Shown here piece after piece: positions 1 through 8,266 of a stretch of DNA of 39,493 nt. Position numbers and translations under genes: made by a program. Every line of letters begins with the position of its first letter. Position 1 is the first letter of the stretch. The notes under the pieces are model-generated. The model was not told the DNA's origin. It saw only the letters and a program-made list of their open reading frames with translations, and did no database searches. This stretch comes from Burkholderiales bacterium (GTDB taxonomy: Bacteria > Pseudomonadota > Gammaproteobacteria > Burkholderiales > Eutrophovitaceae), in assembly GCA_028379895.1 (NCBI GenBank), contig JAOEKQ010000013.1:1-39493 (forward strand). Reading direction: 5' to 3'.

Positions 1-114
1 GACAGTGCATCAAAAAATAACGATAGCGACGTCAATTTAAGAACCAGAGCAAAACCCCTTTTTGATTTACTCGAACGCGCAAAATCTCGAAATTGTGAAG
101 TCATGTGGCGCTGA
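1..114 (+). CDS. 3' end of a DUF1840-like protein (partial)
   Basis: The window opens inside a reading frame that ends with TGA at 112-114 and encodes 37 residues. The visible tail includes VNLRTRAKPLFDLLERAKSR and ends in a Val-Met-Trp-Arg stretch. From memory of the family, DUF1840 proteins (about 100-residue cytoplasmic proteins of beta- and gammaproteobacteria, function unknown) end in a similar pattern: an Arg-x-x-Pro-Leu motif, an amphipathic helix and a Val-x-Trp terminus. The fit is by recall only, and the N-terminal part lies outside the window. The gene is on the same strand as the following SDR gene, 69 bases away. Confidence 0.45.
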   Translation, partial: DSASKNNDSDVNLRTRAKPLFDLLERAKSRNCEVMWR

Positions 115-183
115 CCCTGTCATTATCAGTATTTAGCCAATAAGCTGTAGATTTCAATTCTGAATATCAGGAGCACTAAATCA

Positions 184-960
184 ATGCCAAACAGTAAAAG
201 TTTTTTCCGCCTTGATAAGAAAGTTGCCATTATTACAGGAGCTAGCCGAGGCATTGGAAGATCCATAGCGATTGCTTACGCCCAATATGGAGCAAAAGTT
301 GTCGTATCAAGTAGAAAAATTGATGCTTGTGAGAAAGTCGTGGATGAGATTCGATCCTTCGGAGGAGAAGCAACAGCGACTGTAGCTAATATATCGGATA
401 AATCGAGCTTGGAAGACCTGGTAAGTTTCTCGGTAGCGACCTACGGGGGGATCGACATCCTGGTTTGTAATGCAGCGTCTAATCCGTTTTATGGCGAATT
501 GAAAGACATACCAGACGAGGCGTTTGAAAAAATTTTACAAAATAATATCCTGAGTAACCATTGGTTATCCGCGCTTGCCACGCCACATATGTGCGATAGA
601 GATGGGGGATCGATCCTAATAGTTTCATCCATTGCAGGACTCAAGGGGTCACCCGGGCTTGGCGCATACGCAATATCAAAAGCTGCAGATATGCAATTAA
701 TCCGAAATCTAGCCATTGAATTAGGGGATAGACACATCACAGTTAACGGCATTGCTCCAGGTCTTATTAAAACCGATTTTGCAAAAGCCCTTTGGGAGAA
801 CCCAAAGATACGTGAGCATTATGAAGAAAAAACTGCTCTAAAAAGGCTCGGTGAGCCAGACGATATCGCTGGCGTTGCGCTATTTCTAGCTTCAGACGCG
901 GCTAATTATGTTACCGGCCAAACACTCGTCGCGGATGGAGGAATTACCATTAACGGTTAG
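184..960 (+). CDS. SDR family NAD(P)-dependent oxidoreductase (DHRS4-like)
   Basis: A 258-residue classical short-chain dehydrogenase. The Rossmann cofactor loop TGASRGIG lies at residues 18-25, the structural motif CNAAS at about 95-99, and the catalytic Ser149, Tyr162 and Lys166 sit in VSSIAG and YAISK. The C-terminal ASDAANYVTGQTLVADGG is typical of the family. NAAS instead of NNAG, followed by NPFYG, resembles the DHRS4-type carbonyl reductase branch; the substrate cannot be read. An AGGAG ribosome site at about 171-175 supports the ATG at 184. It probably starts a plus-strand operon with the glutathione transferase and the TAXI transporter, which suggests a role in handling the imported compound. 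Confidence 0.9.
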   Translation: MPNSKSFFRLDKKVAIITGASRGIGRSIAIAYAQYGAKVVVSSRKIDACEKVVDEIRSFGGEATATVANISDKSSLEDLVSFSVATYGGIDILVCNAASNPFYGELKDIPDEAFEKILQNNILSNHWLSALATPHMCDRDGGSILIVSSIAGLKGSPGLGAYAISKAADMQLIRNLAIELGDRHITVNGIAPGLIKTDFAKALWENPKIREHYEEKTALKRLGEPDDIAGVALFLASDAANYVTGQTLVADGGITING

Positions 961-1022
961 ACAGTATGTACGATATATCGCTTATATCGACTAGACTATA
1001 ATCAAAATAAGGACCTCACTGT

Positions 1023-1934
1023 ATGCCTGAACTTATTCTGCATCACTATTCGACATCTCCTCTCTCAGAGAAGATTAGAATTACTCTGGGCTTGAAAAAT
1101 TTATCATGGCGCTCAGTAGAAATACCGAACCTTCCGCCAAAGCCTGATGTGATGCCGCTAAGCGGAGGCTATAGAAGAACGCCGATCCTGCAGGTAGGTG
1201 CTGACGTATTTTGTGATAGCCAACTCATCCTCTCCGAACTCGAACATCGCGAACCATCCAAGCCCAACAATTTTGGCCTGGTTCAAATAGTGAATCGGTG
1301 GTGCGATGACTTGTTTCACCCAGTTGTAAAAGTAGCTGTTGCTGCCTCCTCCGATGAACTTCCCAAGGAATTCTTAGAGGATCGACAAAAATTATTTTTG
1401 AATGAGTATTCAAATATTGAATCTGCTAAGGCACGGATTCCGCATTACACTGCTCAGATTAGAGCTCAGTTAGCGTGGGCCGAAACATCGTTAAAGGAGC
1501 AAAAAGGCTTTCTTATTGGCAACTCAGCCAGCATCGCGGATGCTTCCTTATATGCCCTGACATGGTTTATCAGAAGGCGCTGGAAAAATGGAGTTCAGTT
1601 TTTAGAGGAATTCCCTAATATTTGTCACTGGGAAGAATCCGTGAAGAATATAGGGCATGGAACAGCTACAGACATGACGTCCCAGGAGGCGTTGGGTGTG
1701 GCGAAAAATACCGAGACAACTTCAAAGAGCCACCAAGACGCGAATGACTTTCAAAACCTCACTATTGGCGAGCGAGTATCAATTATTTCAGACGCAAACA
1801 CGGGTGAAGAAAAGGTATGCGGGCACATACATACAATTGATCAAAATAGGATTGGTTTACTTCACACAAATGATCGCGTTGGCACTATCTGTATTCATTT
1901 TCCAAAAGTAGGATACGTAGTTGAACGTGTGTAA
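1023..1934 (+). CDS. Glutathione S-transferase family protein with C-terminal extension
   Basis: A 303-residue soluble protein. Residues 1-80 form a thioredoxin-like GST N-domain: ILHHYSTSPLSEKIRITLGL is the usual start, and the cis-proline region and ES/DS glutathione-binding turn are represented by RRTPILQVG and CDSQLIL. Residues about 90-220 are the helical C-domain, including the SIADASLYALTWF helix. Residues about 240-303 add a small beta-rich tail with IGERVSII and a final VHFPKVGYV-like strand (here CIHFPKVGYV). Many bacterial GSTs of about 300 residues carry this tail, whose function is unknown to me. AAGGA precedes the ATG. It sits between an SDR gene and a TAXI binding protein, so detoxification or isomerisation of an imported compound is a plausible inference. 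Confidence 0.85.
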   Translation: MPELILHHYSTSPLSEKIRITLGLKNLSWRSVEIPNLPPKPDVMPLSGGYRRTPILQVGADVFCDSQLILSELEHREPSKPNNFGLVQIVNRWCDDLFHPVVKVAVAASSDELPKEFLEDRQKLFLNEYSNIESAKARIPHYTAQIRAQLAWAETSLKEQKGFLIGNSASIADASLYALTWFIRRRWKNGVQFLEEFPNICHWEESVKNIGHGTATDMTSQEALGVAKNTETTSKSHQDANDFQNLTIGERVSIISDANTGEEKVCGHIHTIDQNRIGLLHTNDRVGTICIHFPKVGYVVERV

Positions 1935-1981
1935 ATTCAAGCATCAAGTGACCAGAATATATAATCAAGGAGAAATTTAGC

Positions 1982-2956
1982 GTGTTAAATTATGCGAAAT
2001 TTAATTGTCTCAAGCCTTTAGCCATCGCGATAGCTTTGGTATCAATGGGTTTAGCCGGATGCTCCGACCAAAGTGGCAGCGTTCCAACATATAAACTGGT
2101 TACAGGACCACAAGGAGGCGCTTGGTACCCCTTAGGTGGGGCACTCAAAGCGCTGATAGAAAATGGGCAATCAGAGATAAAAGTGCAAGTATTACCAGGA
2201 GGTGGTGTATCTAACGCACTCGCTTTACACACAGGACAAGCACAGATCGCTTTAGCGCAAAGCGTTACCAGTCTAGATGCTATTGACGGTAAACCACCGT
2301 TCAAAGAGGCACTACAAAACATATGTAATATCGCGACCTTGTATCGACAGTACTTCCAAGTAGTAACACTTGCGGAGTCAAACGTAAACAGTCCATATGA
2401 TTTGAAAAATAAAGTTTTAGCGACCCAGCCGAAAGGTGCTACAGGGGAGGCAATAACGAATCATCTTTTACAAGCGCATGATATGAGCTATGAAAGTCTT
2501 GAAAACGTGAGCTTTGGCTCTTACACGGATTCAGTGACGCTCATGAAGGACGGAAATGCTGATGCATTTACCTTGACAACAACTATCCCGTCTGGCGCGG
2601 TTATGGATTTAGCTAGTTCTCGCACCATCAAACTCATGCCCATGAGCGAGGATTCTCACAAAAAAATGCTAAAAATAAATTCGAAATACGAAAGAGGACT
2701 TATTCCTAAAGGAACTTATCCGGAACAAAACAGTGATGTACCAACAATTTTCTGGTACACCCATCTTGCTGCTCGCTGCGATGTAGAAAACCACGTTATT
2801 GCGCGGATACTTGATGTTGTTCAATCTGGTTCAATGGAATTAGTTTCAGTAACCAAAGCAATCTCAGGTTTAAATATTGAAACTATGACCCGTGATATTG
2901 GTGTTCCGATGCACCCTGGAGCAACTGAATGGTACGAAAAGCAAAAAAAAAAATAA
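1982..2956 (+). CDS. TAXI-type TRAP transporter solute-binding protein, lipoprotein
   Basis: A 324-residue extracytoplasmic binding protein of the TRAP-associated extracytoplasmic immunogenic (TAXI/SmoM) family. The diagnostic start of the mature domain, TGPQGGAWYPLGGALKALIE, follows a signal peptide; GGGVSNALALHTGQAQIALAQS matches the family's second conserved block. The signal ends in a lipobox (Leu24-Ala25-Gly26-Cys27), so the protein is probably membrane-anchored by lipid rather than free in the periplasm. The start is GTG at 1982 with AAGGAGAA upstream. The gene ends in a run of eleven A residues (2943-2953) encoding Lys-Lys-Lys before TAA. The fused permease begins 30 bases downstream. 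Substrate unknown; TAXI systems typically import organic acids or amino acids. Confidence 0.92.
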   Translation: MLNYAKFNCLKPLAIAIALVSMGLAGCSDQSGSVPTYKLVTGPQGGAWYPLGGALKALIENGQSEIKVQVLPGGGVSNALALHTGQAQIALAQSVTSLDAIDGKPPFKEALQNICNIATLYRQYFQVVTLAESNVNSPYDLKNKVLATQPKGATGEAITNHLLQAHDMSYESLENVSFGSYTDSVTLMKDGNADAFTLTTTIPSGAVMDLASSRTIKLMPMSEDSHKKMLKINSKYERGLIPKGTYPEQNSDVPTIFWYTHLAARCDVENHVIARILDVVQSGSMELVSVTKAISGLNIETMTRDIGVPMHPGATEWYEKQKKK

Positions 2957-2986
2957 GTCGGCTGCGTCACACCAAAGCTAAGGCTC

Positions 2987-4843
2987 ATGTTTAAGTCTTT
3001 GAGCACGATGGCAACAGTAATATCTTCAGTTGCTTTATCGATGTCCGGATTTCATTTATACATCGCTTGGCAAGGCCCCCCTGACGCACTCACACTTCGG
3101 GCGATGCACCTGGCGTTCGCTTTAATACTTATCTTCCTTACTAGCGCTAACAATCTCACAGCGGAGGGTAAACCGCGATTCAGATTAGACTCAATATTGT
3201 TAATTGTCCTCACCGTCATCGCTTGCGGCTACTTGGTCCTTTATCAAGACTACATTGTGAGTCGAATGGTGTACGTCGACCCGCTCAAACCTATCGATTG
3301 GATTCTGGGTATCACAACGGTTTTTTTAGTACTCGAAGGAACACGACGCGCAGTAGGCTGGGCGCTTCCAATAACCGCTATTGGATTTCTCATATACGCG
3401 TTAACAATTGGTGATGTAGCCGTCGAGCGCGTGATCGAACAAATGTACATGGGAACGGAAGGAATTCTTGGAATACCGCTATATGTCTCAGCCACATATG
3501 TCATGCTGTTTATTCTCTTCGGCGCTTTAGTTGAAAGAACCGGCACTGGGGCATTATTTATGGACTTTGCTATGGGACTTGCTGGCCATTCAGCAGGTGG
3601 CCCTGCAAAAGTTTCATGTATCACTAGTGGTATGTTTGGTACCGTCTCCGGTAGCGCCGTCGCAAATGTAATGACGACCGGCGCGTTCACAATTCCGCTG
3701 ATGAAACGACTTGGATACAAACCGGCCTTTGCGGGATCTGTGGAAGCTGTAGCCTCTACAGGAGGCCAAATTATGCCCCCTATCATGGGAGCCACAGCAT
3801 TTATCATGGCTGAGTTTTTAGGTATTAGTTACCTTAAAGTGGCCATGTACGCATTTTTACCCGCATTACTATACTACGTAGCCTTGTTCTTGAGCATTCA
3901 TTTTGAGGCTAAAAAAAATGGGATGCATGGATTGAATAAGTCTGAGTTACCAAAGGTTTCAATCGTCCTCAAAGAACGTGGCCACCTATTTCTTCCATTG
4001 CTAATTATTGTTGGAACGCTATTGCTCGGTTATAGTGCGCCCTTCGCTGCACTATGTGGAATCGCTAGCACTATTCCTACCGCCCTTCTGAGAAAATCAA
4101 CACGAAAATATATCAGTCTTAATAATATTCTTAAAGCACTTGAAGAAGGTGCGAAAAATACTGTCACTGTAGCGCTTTCCTGCGCTTGTGCTGGCATTGT
4201 GATCGGCGTAATTTTCATCACAGGACTGGGATTAGAGTTTACGAATTTGGTACTTTCTGCAGCAGATAATCATCTATTTTTAGCTCTAATTCTCACGAGT
4301 TTCGCAGGCATCTTGCTCGGTATGGGTATGCCGACTGCACCTGCCTACATCATGCAAACAGCACTACTTGTTCCCGCACTTGTGAAGCTTGGCGTCATGG
4401 TAGAAGCGGCGCATATGTTTGTCTTTTATTTTGCGATTCTCTCTGCCATCACACCGCCTGTTGCGCTCGCTGTGTATGCGGCCAATGGAATTTCACGCGC
4501 CTCTATTTGGGACTCCAGTATTGCGGCCCTGAGACTGGGCGCTACTGGGTACATTATTCCTTTCATGTTTGTCTTTGGTCCATCGCTTCTTTTAATTGGA
4601 AACGGAATCGAAATAATACAAACTAGCATTACCTCAATTATTGGAGTTATTTGCCTTGCCTCCGGACTCTCTGGTTACCTATTCACACCCACTAAAATTT
4701 GGGAGCGTTTAAGTTTGTTGACGGCTGCATTAGTGCTTATCAAACCAGGGCTAGAGACCGACATTATCGGAGCAGCACTCATAATGTTCACGCTCTTTTT
4801 TCAACTGCGCCGCAAATCAAATACTCTATCGACAATAAATTAA
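2987..4843 (+). CDS. TRAP transporter fused permease (4TM/12TM), TAXI type
   Basis: A 618-residue polytopic membrane protein fusing the small (DctQ-like) and large (DctM-like) TRAP permease domains, the usual arrangement for TAXI systems. The N-terminal third contains the small-subunit helices; the large domain includes GGPAKVSCITSGMFGTVSGS, AVASTGGQIMPPIMGATAF and a second repeat GMGMPTAPAYIMQTALLVPA, which are the hallmark re-entrant loops. The permease uses a Na+ gradient to drive uptake of the ligand delivered by the TAXI binding protein encoded immediately upstream. The ATG at 2987 has an AAGG motif a few bases upstream. There is no downstream partner in the operon: TerC starts 101 bases later. 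Confidence 0.93.
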   Translation: MFKSLSTMATVISSVALSMSGFHLYIAWQGPPDALTLRAMHLAFALILIFLTSANNLTAEGKPRFRLDSILLIVLTVIACGYLVLYQDYIVSRMVYVDPLKPIDWILGITTVFLVLEGTRRAVGWALPITAIGFLIYALTIGDVAVERVIEQMYMGTEGILGIPLYVSATYVMLFILFGALVERTGTGALFMDFAMGLAGHSAGGPAKVSCITSGMFGTVSGSAVANVMTTGAFTIPLMKRLGYKPAFAGSVEAVASTGGQIMPPIMGATAFIMAEFLGISYLKVAMYAFLPALLYYVALFLSIHFEAKKNGMHGLNKSELPKVSIVLKERGHLFLPLLIIVGTLLLGYSAPFAALCGIASTIPTALLRKSTRKYISLNNILKALEEGAKNTVTVALSCACAGIVIGVIFITGLGLEFTNLVLSAADNHLFLALILTSFAGILLGMGMPTAPAYIMQTALLVPALVKLGVMVEAAHMFVFYFAILSAITPPVALAVYAANGISRASIWDSSIAALRLGATGYIIPFMFVFGPSLLLIGNGIEIIQTSITSIIGVICLASGLSGYLFTPTKIWERLSLLTAALVLIKPGLETDIIGAALIMFTLFFQLRRKSNTLSTIN

Positions 4844-4944
4844 TATTGCAGTCACCGCTTAATCGTCCTAACTATTTACTTTGGGTAAATTTCATTTCTA
4901 ACTTACAATAGCTCGCATGAAACCAACCATATTGGTAGCAAAAG

Positions 4945-5667
4945 ATGTTTGATTGGATTGCCTCTCCTGAGGCTTGGGTTGCACTTGGGACCTTGACAGC
5001 CTTGGAAATAGTTTTAGGTATTGATAATATAATTTTCTTATCGATACTCGTTAACCGATTACCAAAAGTCCAACGCAACTTTGCAAGACGGCTGGGACTC
5101 TCGTTAGCAATGCTTGCACGGCTAGGTTTGCTTTTCTCCCTAGCATGGGTGATGTCTTTGAGGGAACCAATTTTCGCTTATGAAGACCTCGCAATATCTG
5201 GGCGAGATCTCATATTGTTTTTCGGCGGACTGTTCCTGATTATCAAGGCAGCACAGGAGATCTACGAAGCGCTTAATGGAGTTTCAGCCGAACGAACATC
5301 GGGCGGAAGGGCTAGTTTATTCTCAATACTTATTCAAATAGCCATCTTAGATATCGTGTTCTCACTTGATTCGGTAATCACTGCAGTCGGCCTAGTCGAT
5401 CAACTCAGCATAATGGTCATAGCAATTGTCGCAGCTGTAGGCGTAATGATGTTCGCAGCGGAAGGTATTGGTAATTTTGTAGACAGACAGCCAACCATTA
5501 AAATACTTGCATTGGCCTTCTTAATATTAGTAGGCGTTGTGTTAGTTTTTGAGTGCTTTCAAATACACATACCTAAAGCGTATATTTATGTTGCGATGGC
5601 GTTTTCTCTTATAGTTGAACTGATTAATATCAAAGTTCGGTCACGTGCTAAAACGCTCTCACCGTGA
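4945..5667 (+). CDS. TerC family integral membrane protein
   Basis: A 240-residue membrane protein with about seven helices. Both halves carry the family's conserved intramembrane acidic motif: EIVLGIDNIIFLS at residues 21-33 and DIVFSLDSVITAVG at about 135-148. TerC-family proteins (TerC, Alx, MeeF/MeeY) export or handle metal ions, notably manganese or calcium, and some help load metal onto exported proteins; which applies here cannot be decided. No CBS or CorC domain is attached, so this is the short form. The ribosome-binding site is weak. A yybP-ykoY manganese riboswitch often precedes terC genes, but the 101-base gap upstream shows no recognisable one. It ends 7 bases from the convergent lactonase gene. 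Confidence 0.9.
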   Translation: MFDWIASPEAWVALGTLTALEIVLGIDNIIFLSILVNRLPKVQRNFARRLGLSLAMLARLGLLFSLAWVMSLREPIFAYEDLAISGRDLILFFGGLFLIIKAAQEIYEALNGVSAERTSGGRASLFSILIQIAILDIVFSLDSVITAVGLVDQLSIMVIAIVAAVGVMMFAAEGIGNFVDRQPTIKILALAFLILVGVVLVFECFQIHIPKAYIYVAMAFSLIVELINIKVRSRAKTLSP

Positions 5668-5674
5668 GATTGCA

Positions 5675-6598
5675 TTAGGTATTTAAGAAGTTAAGCGGTA
5701 AGCCTGGACAGTGCCACTCAAAAGCGTAGAGTCGACCCAATCCAGAGGAAGTGACGTAAGCTGTTTTAAGGTCCGGCCCACCAAAACATACATTCGTCAC
5801 CATAAGATCAAATTCAGGAACCGGCACCCTCGCGCGAACTTCTCCTGAAGGGGCAATCGCAGTAACACATCCTGTGCCCAAGGTTGCTACAACGACGTTT
5901 CCCTCGGAATCAACAGCTAGCGAATCCAGACGCTCATACCCATAAAATTTATGTAATAACCGACCAGGCCAAAACAGACTAGGCCCATTTTTTTTCAATA
6001 TGCCAGGTGATTCAATATCAAAAGCCCATAATCTGGCAGCATTCGTTTCAGCAACGTATAAAGTCTTTTCGTCTGGAGACAATCCAATGCCGTTTGGCGT
6101 ATCAAATGGATGAATAATCTCAATGATCATAGAACCATCAATCTTGGCGTAAAAAATGGATCCGCGGTCAATCTGCCTACCTCGGCGCTTACCAAGATCC
6201 GTAAAATAAAATCCACCTTGACGATCAAAAACAATATCGTTCGGCCCTTTGAGAGACTCACCATCACATTCCGTGTAGACCGACTGCACCTCTCCACTTT
6301 GGAGGTCTACAGATTGTATTGATCCACCCACATAGTCATCGGGCAATGACTCACCAGGACGATTAAATGATCCATGCTTCGTCCAAATGAACCCGCCGTT
6401 ATTACATATGTACATTTTTCCGTCGGGACCTAACGCGGCTCCGTTTGGGCCACCACCACAATCGGCAACGATTGTCTGTTTTCCAGCAGCATCAACACGG
6501 GTCAGCGTACCCCGCTCGATTTCAACAAGTAAAGTAGACCCGTCATGCATCGCAACTGGCCCTTCGGGAAACAATAATCCTCGGCAAATTTCTCTCAC
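5675..6598 (-). CDS. SMP-30/gluconolactonase/LRE family protein
   Basis: About 307 residues forming a six-bladed beta-propeller of the SMP-30/gluconolactonase family. Visible family landmarks are the metal-ligand Glu in GLLFPEGPV, the GPNGAALGPDGKMYICNNGG blade, KGPNDIVFDRQGGFYFTD with the conserved Asn-Asp metal site, and DTPNGIGLSPDEKTLYVAET. These enzymes hydrolyse sugar lactones or related lactones with a divalent metal. I prefer the GTG start at 6598: AGAGGA lies six bases upstream; an in-frame TTG at 6613 would add five residues. It follows the amidase gene on the same strand by about 170 bases, and ends almost touching the convergent TerC gene. A sugar-acid dehydratase at 19630-21336 could act on its product, but that is speculative. 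Confidence 0.87.
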   Translation of the reverse strand: MREICRGLLFPEGPVAMHDGSTLLVEIERGTLTRVDAAGKQTIVADCGGGPNGAALGPDGKMYICNNGGFIWTKHGSFNRPGESLPDDYVGGSIQSVDLQSGEVQSVYTECDGESLKGPNDIVFDRQGGFYFTDLGKRRGRQIDRGSIFYAKIDGSMIIEIIHPFDTPNGIGLSPDEKTLYVAETNAARLWAFDIESPGILKKNGPSLFWPGRLLHKFYGYERLDSLAVDSEGNVVVATLGTGCVTAIAPSGEVRARVPVPEFDLMVTNVCFGGPDLKTAYVTSSGLGRLYAFEWHCPGLPLNFLNT

Positions 6599-6609
6599 AA
6601 TAAGTCCTC

Positions 6610-6741
6610 TCAAAGGTAAAAATAAGAAAAAATATCTATGTTTCTATCACCAAGCTGCTTGACGAAGTTAATCACTGAATCTTCGTCTAAATCAAACGAT
6701 GCAAGTCGAGCATCTGCACCACTGGCGACAACACCTCCTAA
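6610..6741 (-). pseudogene. Possible coding remnant with orphan ribosome site between amidase and lactonase
   Basis: The gap between amidase and lactonase contains a perfect AGGAGG at 6734-6739 (minus strand) with no usable long frame behind it. In the frame that has TTG, GTG and ATG codons just downstream, translation stops after about 14 codons. The neighbouring frame stays open for 44 codons, ends in TGA at 6610-6612 and reads like real protein, including SFDLDEDSVINFVKQLGDRN, but it has no start codon near the AGGAGG. That combination suggests a frameshifted small gene or a decayed gene end. I do not recognise the peptide. Chance cannot be excluded. Confidence 0.25.
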
Positions 6742-6767
6742 TTAATAAATAAAATTTCCTCGAATAT

Positions 6768-8198
6768 TTATGTTGACATATTATGTGGCCTTTTGAGATG
6801 CCAACGCGTTTTACCCTGAAATGCTCGAGCGATCTTTAAAACCTTAAGTTCATCAAATGGTCTACCGTAAATCATGAGACCTATCGGCAGCCCCTTCGCG
6901 TTAAAACCACAAGGAACCGTGACTGCACTCAGGTTTAGTATATTTCCGATAGCGGTATTGCGTAAACAGCTCACATTAGTTTCCGAATATGCTTCAACGC
7001 TAGATTGGCAGCTGGCTAGGGTGCGCGGTGGGATCATTACAGTAGGCACCAGCAGCGCGTCTGCGCTCTTAAAAAAATCAATCGCTCGACTTCGAATTGA
7101 TGCCAGACCATTTTGTATATCTAGGTAGTCCACTGCAGTTACCTCTCGACCTTTGATCATTCGATGCGAAACTATTGGATCAAGTTCGTCAAAGTGCTCG
7201 TCAACCCAATGTCTATTTGAGTAGTATGCCTCAGCAGCAATCACTAACCCCCTCGGATTTAATTCGAGTGCCGCATTTGCTACGTCGAAAGGTCTATACT
7301 CGACCCTTGCTCCTAACTCAGAAAAAATAACGCTCGTGGATAACACTGACGACGCGACCTCTGGATCGCATTTCTCAAAAAATACATTCTCTGCAAATAC
7401 CAATCGATGTCCAACTAACAAGTCGGAAGACTCATCGCTTTGTTCCTCTATCAAGGGACGAAACACTTGCATTGATGGATCTTCACCATCTTTTTCTGCC
7501 ATCAATCGATAGACAACTTCCGCATCTGATGCATCTCTAGTCAATGGCCCTACTGAATCTAAAGTCCAGCTTAAAGGAAAGACTCCTCGACGGCTAATTT
7601 GTCCGACCGTCGTTTTTAAACCAGTCACGCTATTAAACGAAGCTGGGATTCGTACCGAACCCCCGGTATCACTTCCCAACGCCATTGGAACGAGACCTGC
7701 ACCAACCGCAACTCCTGAGCCACTGCTGGAGCCGCCTGGTACGTAGTGTTCGTTAGCCCAAGGATTGACTGGTGTACCGAGTTTATTATTAACCCCTACC
7801 CCGCCGTACGCGAATTGGACGGTATGTGTTTTACCTACAAGGACAGCTCCAAGAGCTTTAAGACGAGTTACGATAAAAGCATCAGTCTTAGGAACATTCT
7901 CATCAAGTAATTCGGTTCCGGCACGAGTCGGCACTCCAGATACATCGTACAAATCTTTAATCGCATAAGGAATCCCATGGAGTGGCCCATGGTCGATACC
8001 AGCATGGAAATCTGAATCTGCTCGCCTCGCTTCCTCTAGCGCACGGCCCTCGAGAACTTCCACAAAAGCACGAAGAGCCCCATCATGTTTTTTTATCCTA
8101 TCTAAATAAAATCGAGTTATTCCCTCAGAGCTCAATTCCCCAGAACGAAGTTTTATACCGAGTGCAATAATTGATAAAAATGGATCAAATGAACTCAT
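6768..8198 (-). CDS. Amidase signature family hydrolase
   Basis: A 476-residue amidase signature enzyme. The Ser-cisSer-Lys triad is visible: Lys81 in YAIKDLYDVSG, the cis-serine in PGGSSSGSGVAVGAG around residues 157-159, and the nucleophile Ser181 in LGSDTGGSVRIPA. These enzymes hydrolyse amides (GatA, allophanate hydrolase, FAAH-like, aryl-acylamidases); no partner GatB or GatC gene is present and the length matches free-standing catabolic amidases. The ATG has GAGGG about 10 bases upstream. It lies in a minus-strand run after the sirtuin gene (68-base gap) and before a lactonase. Substrate unknown; the neighbours suggest catabolism of small xenobiotic-like or plant-derived amides. Confidence 0.92.
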   Translation of the reverse strand: MSSFDPFLSIIALGIKLRSGELSSEGITRFYLDRIKKHDGALRAFVEVLEGRALEEARRADSDFHAGIDHGPLHGIPYAIKDLYDVSGVPTRAGTELLDENVPKTDAFIVTRLKALGAVLVGKTHTVQFAYGGVGVNNKLGTPVNPWANEHYVPGGSSSGSGVAVGAGLVPMALGSDTGGSVRIPASFNSVTGLKTTVGQISRRGVFPLSWTLDSVGPLTRDASDAEVVYRLMAEKDGEDPSMQVFRPLIEEQSDESSDLLVGHRLVFAENVFFEKCDPEVASSVLSTSVIFSELGARVEYRPFDVANAALELNPRGLVIAAEAYYSNRHWVDEHFDELDPIVSHRMIKGREVTAVDYLDIQNGLASIRSRAIDFFKSADALLVPTVMIPPRTLASCQSSVEAYSETNVSCLRNTAIGNILNLSAVTVPCGFNAKGLPIGLMIYGRPFDELKVLKIARAFQGKTRWHLKRPHNMST

Positions 8199-8266
8199 AA
8201 GAACAAACGCCCTCGATAAATGAAAAAGTTACCGAAAATACCCACAGTCAATACATGATGAAAATA

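Noticed and set aside
3250..3807. 185-codon frame antisense to the fused TRAP permease
   Set aside because: It is a mirror of a clearly coding membrane protein gene; Pro/Ser/Thr-rich translation is typical of antisense shadow frames.
4844..4944. Manganese (yybP-ykoY) riboswitch before the TerC gene
   Set aside because: Only 101 bases are available and none of the conserved helices or loop sequences could be found.
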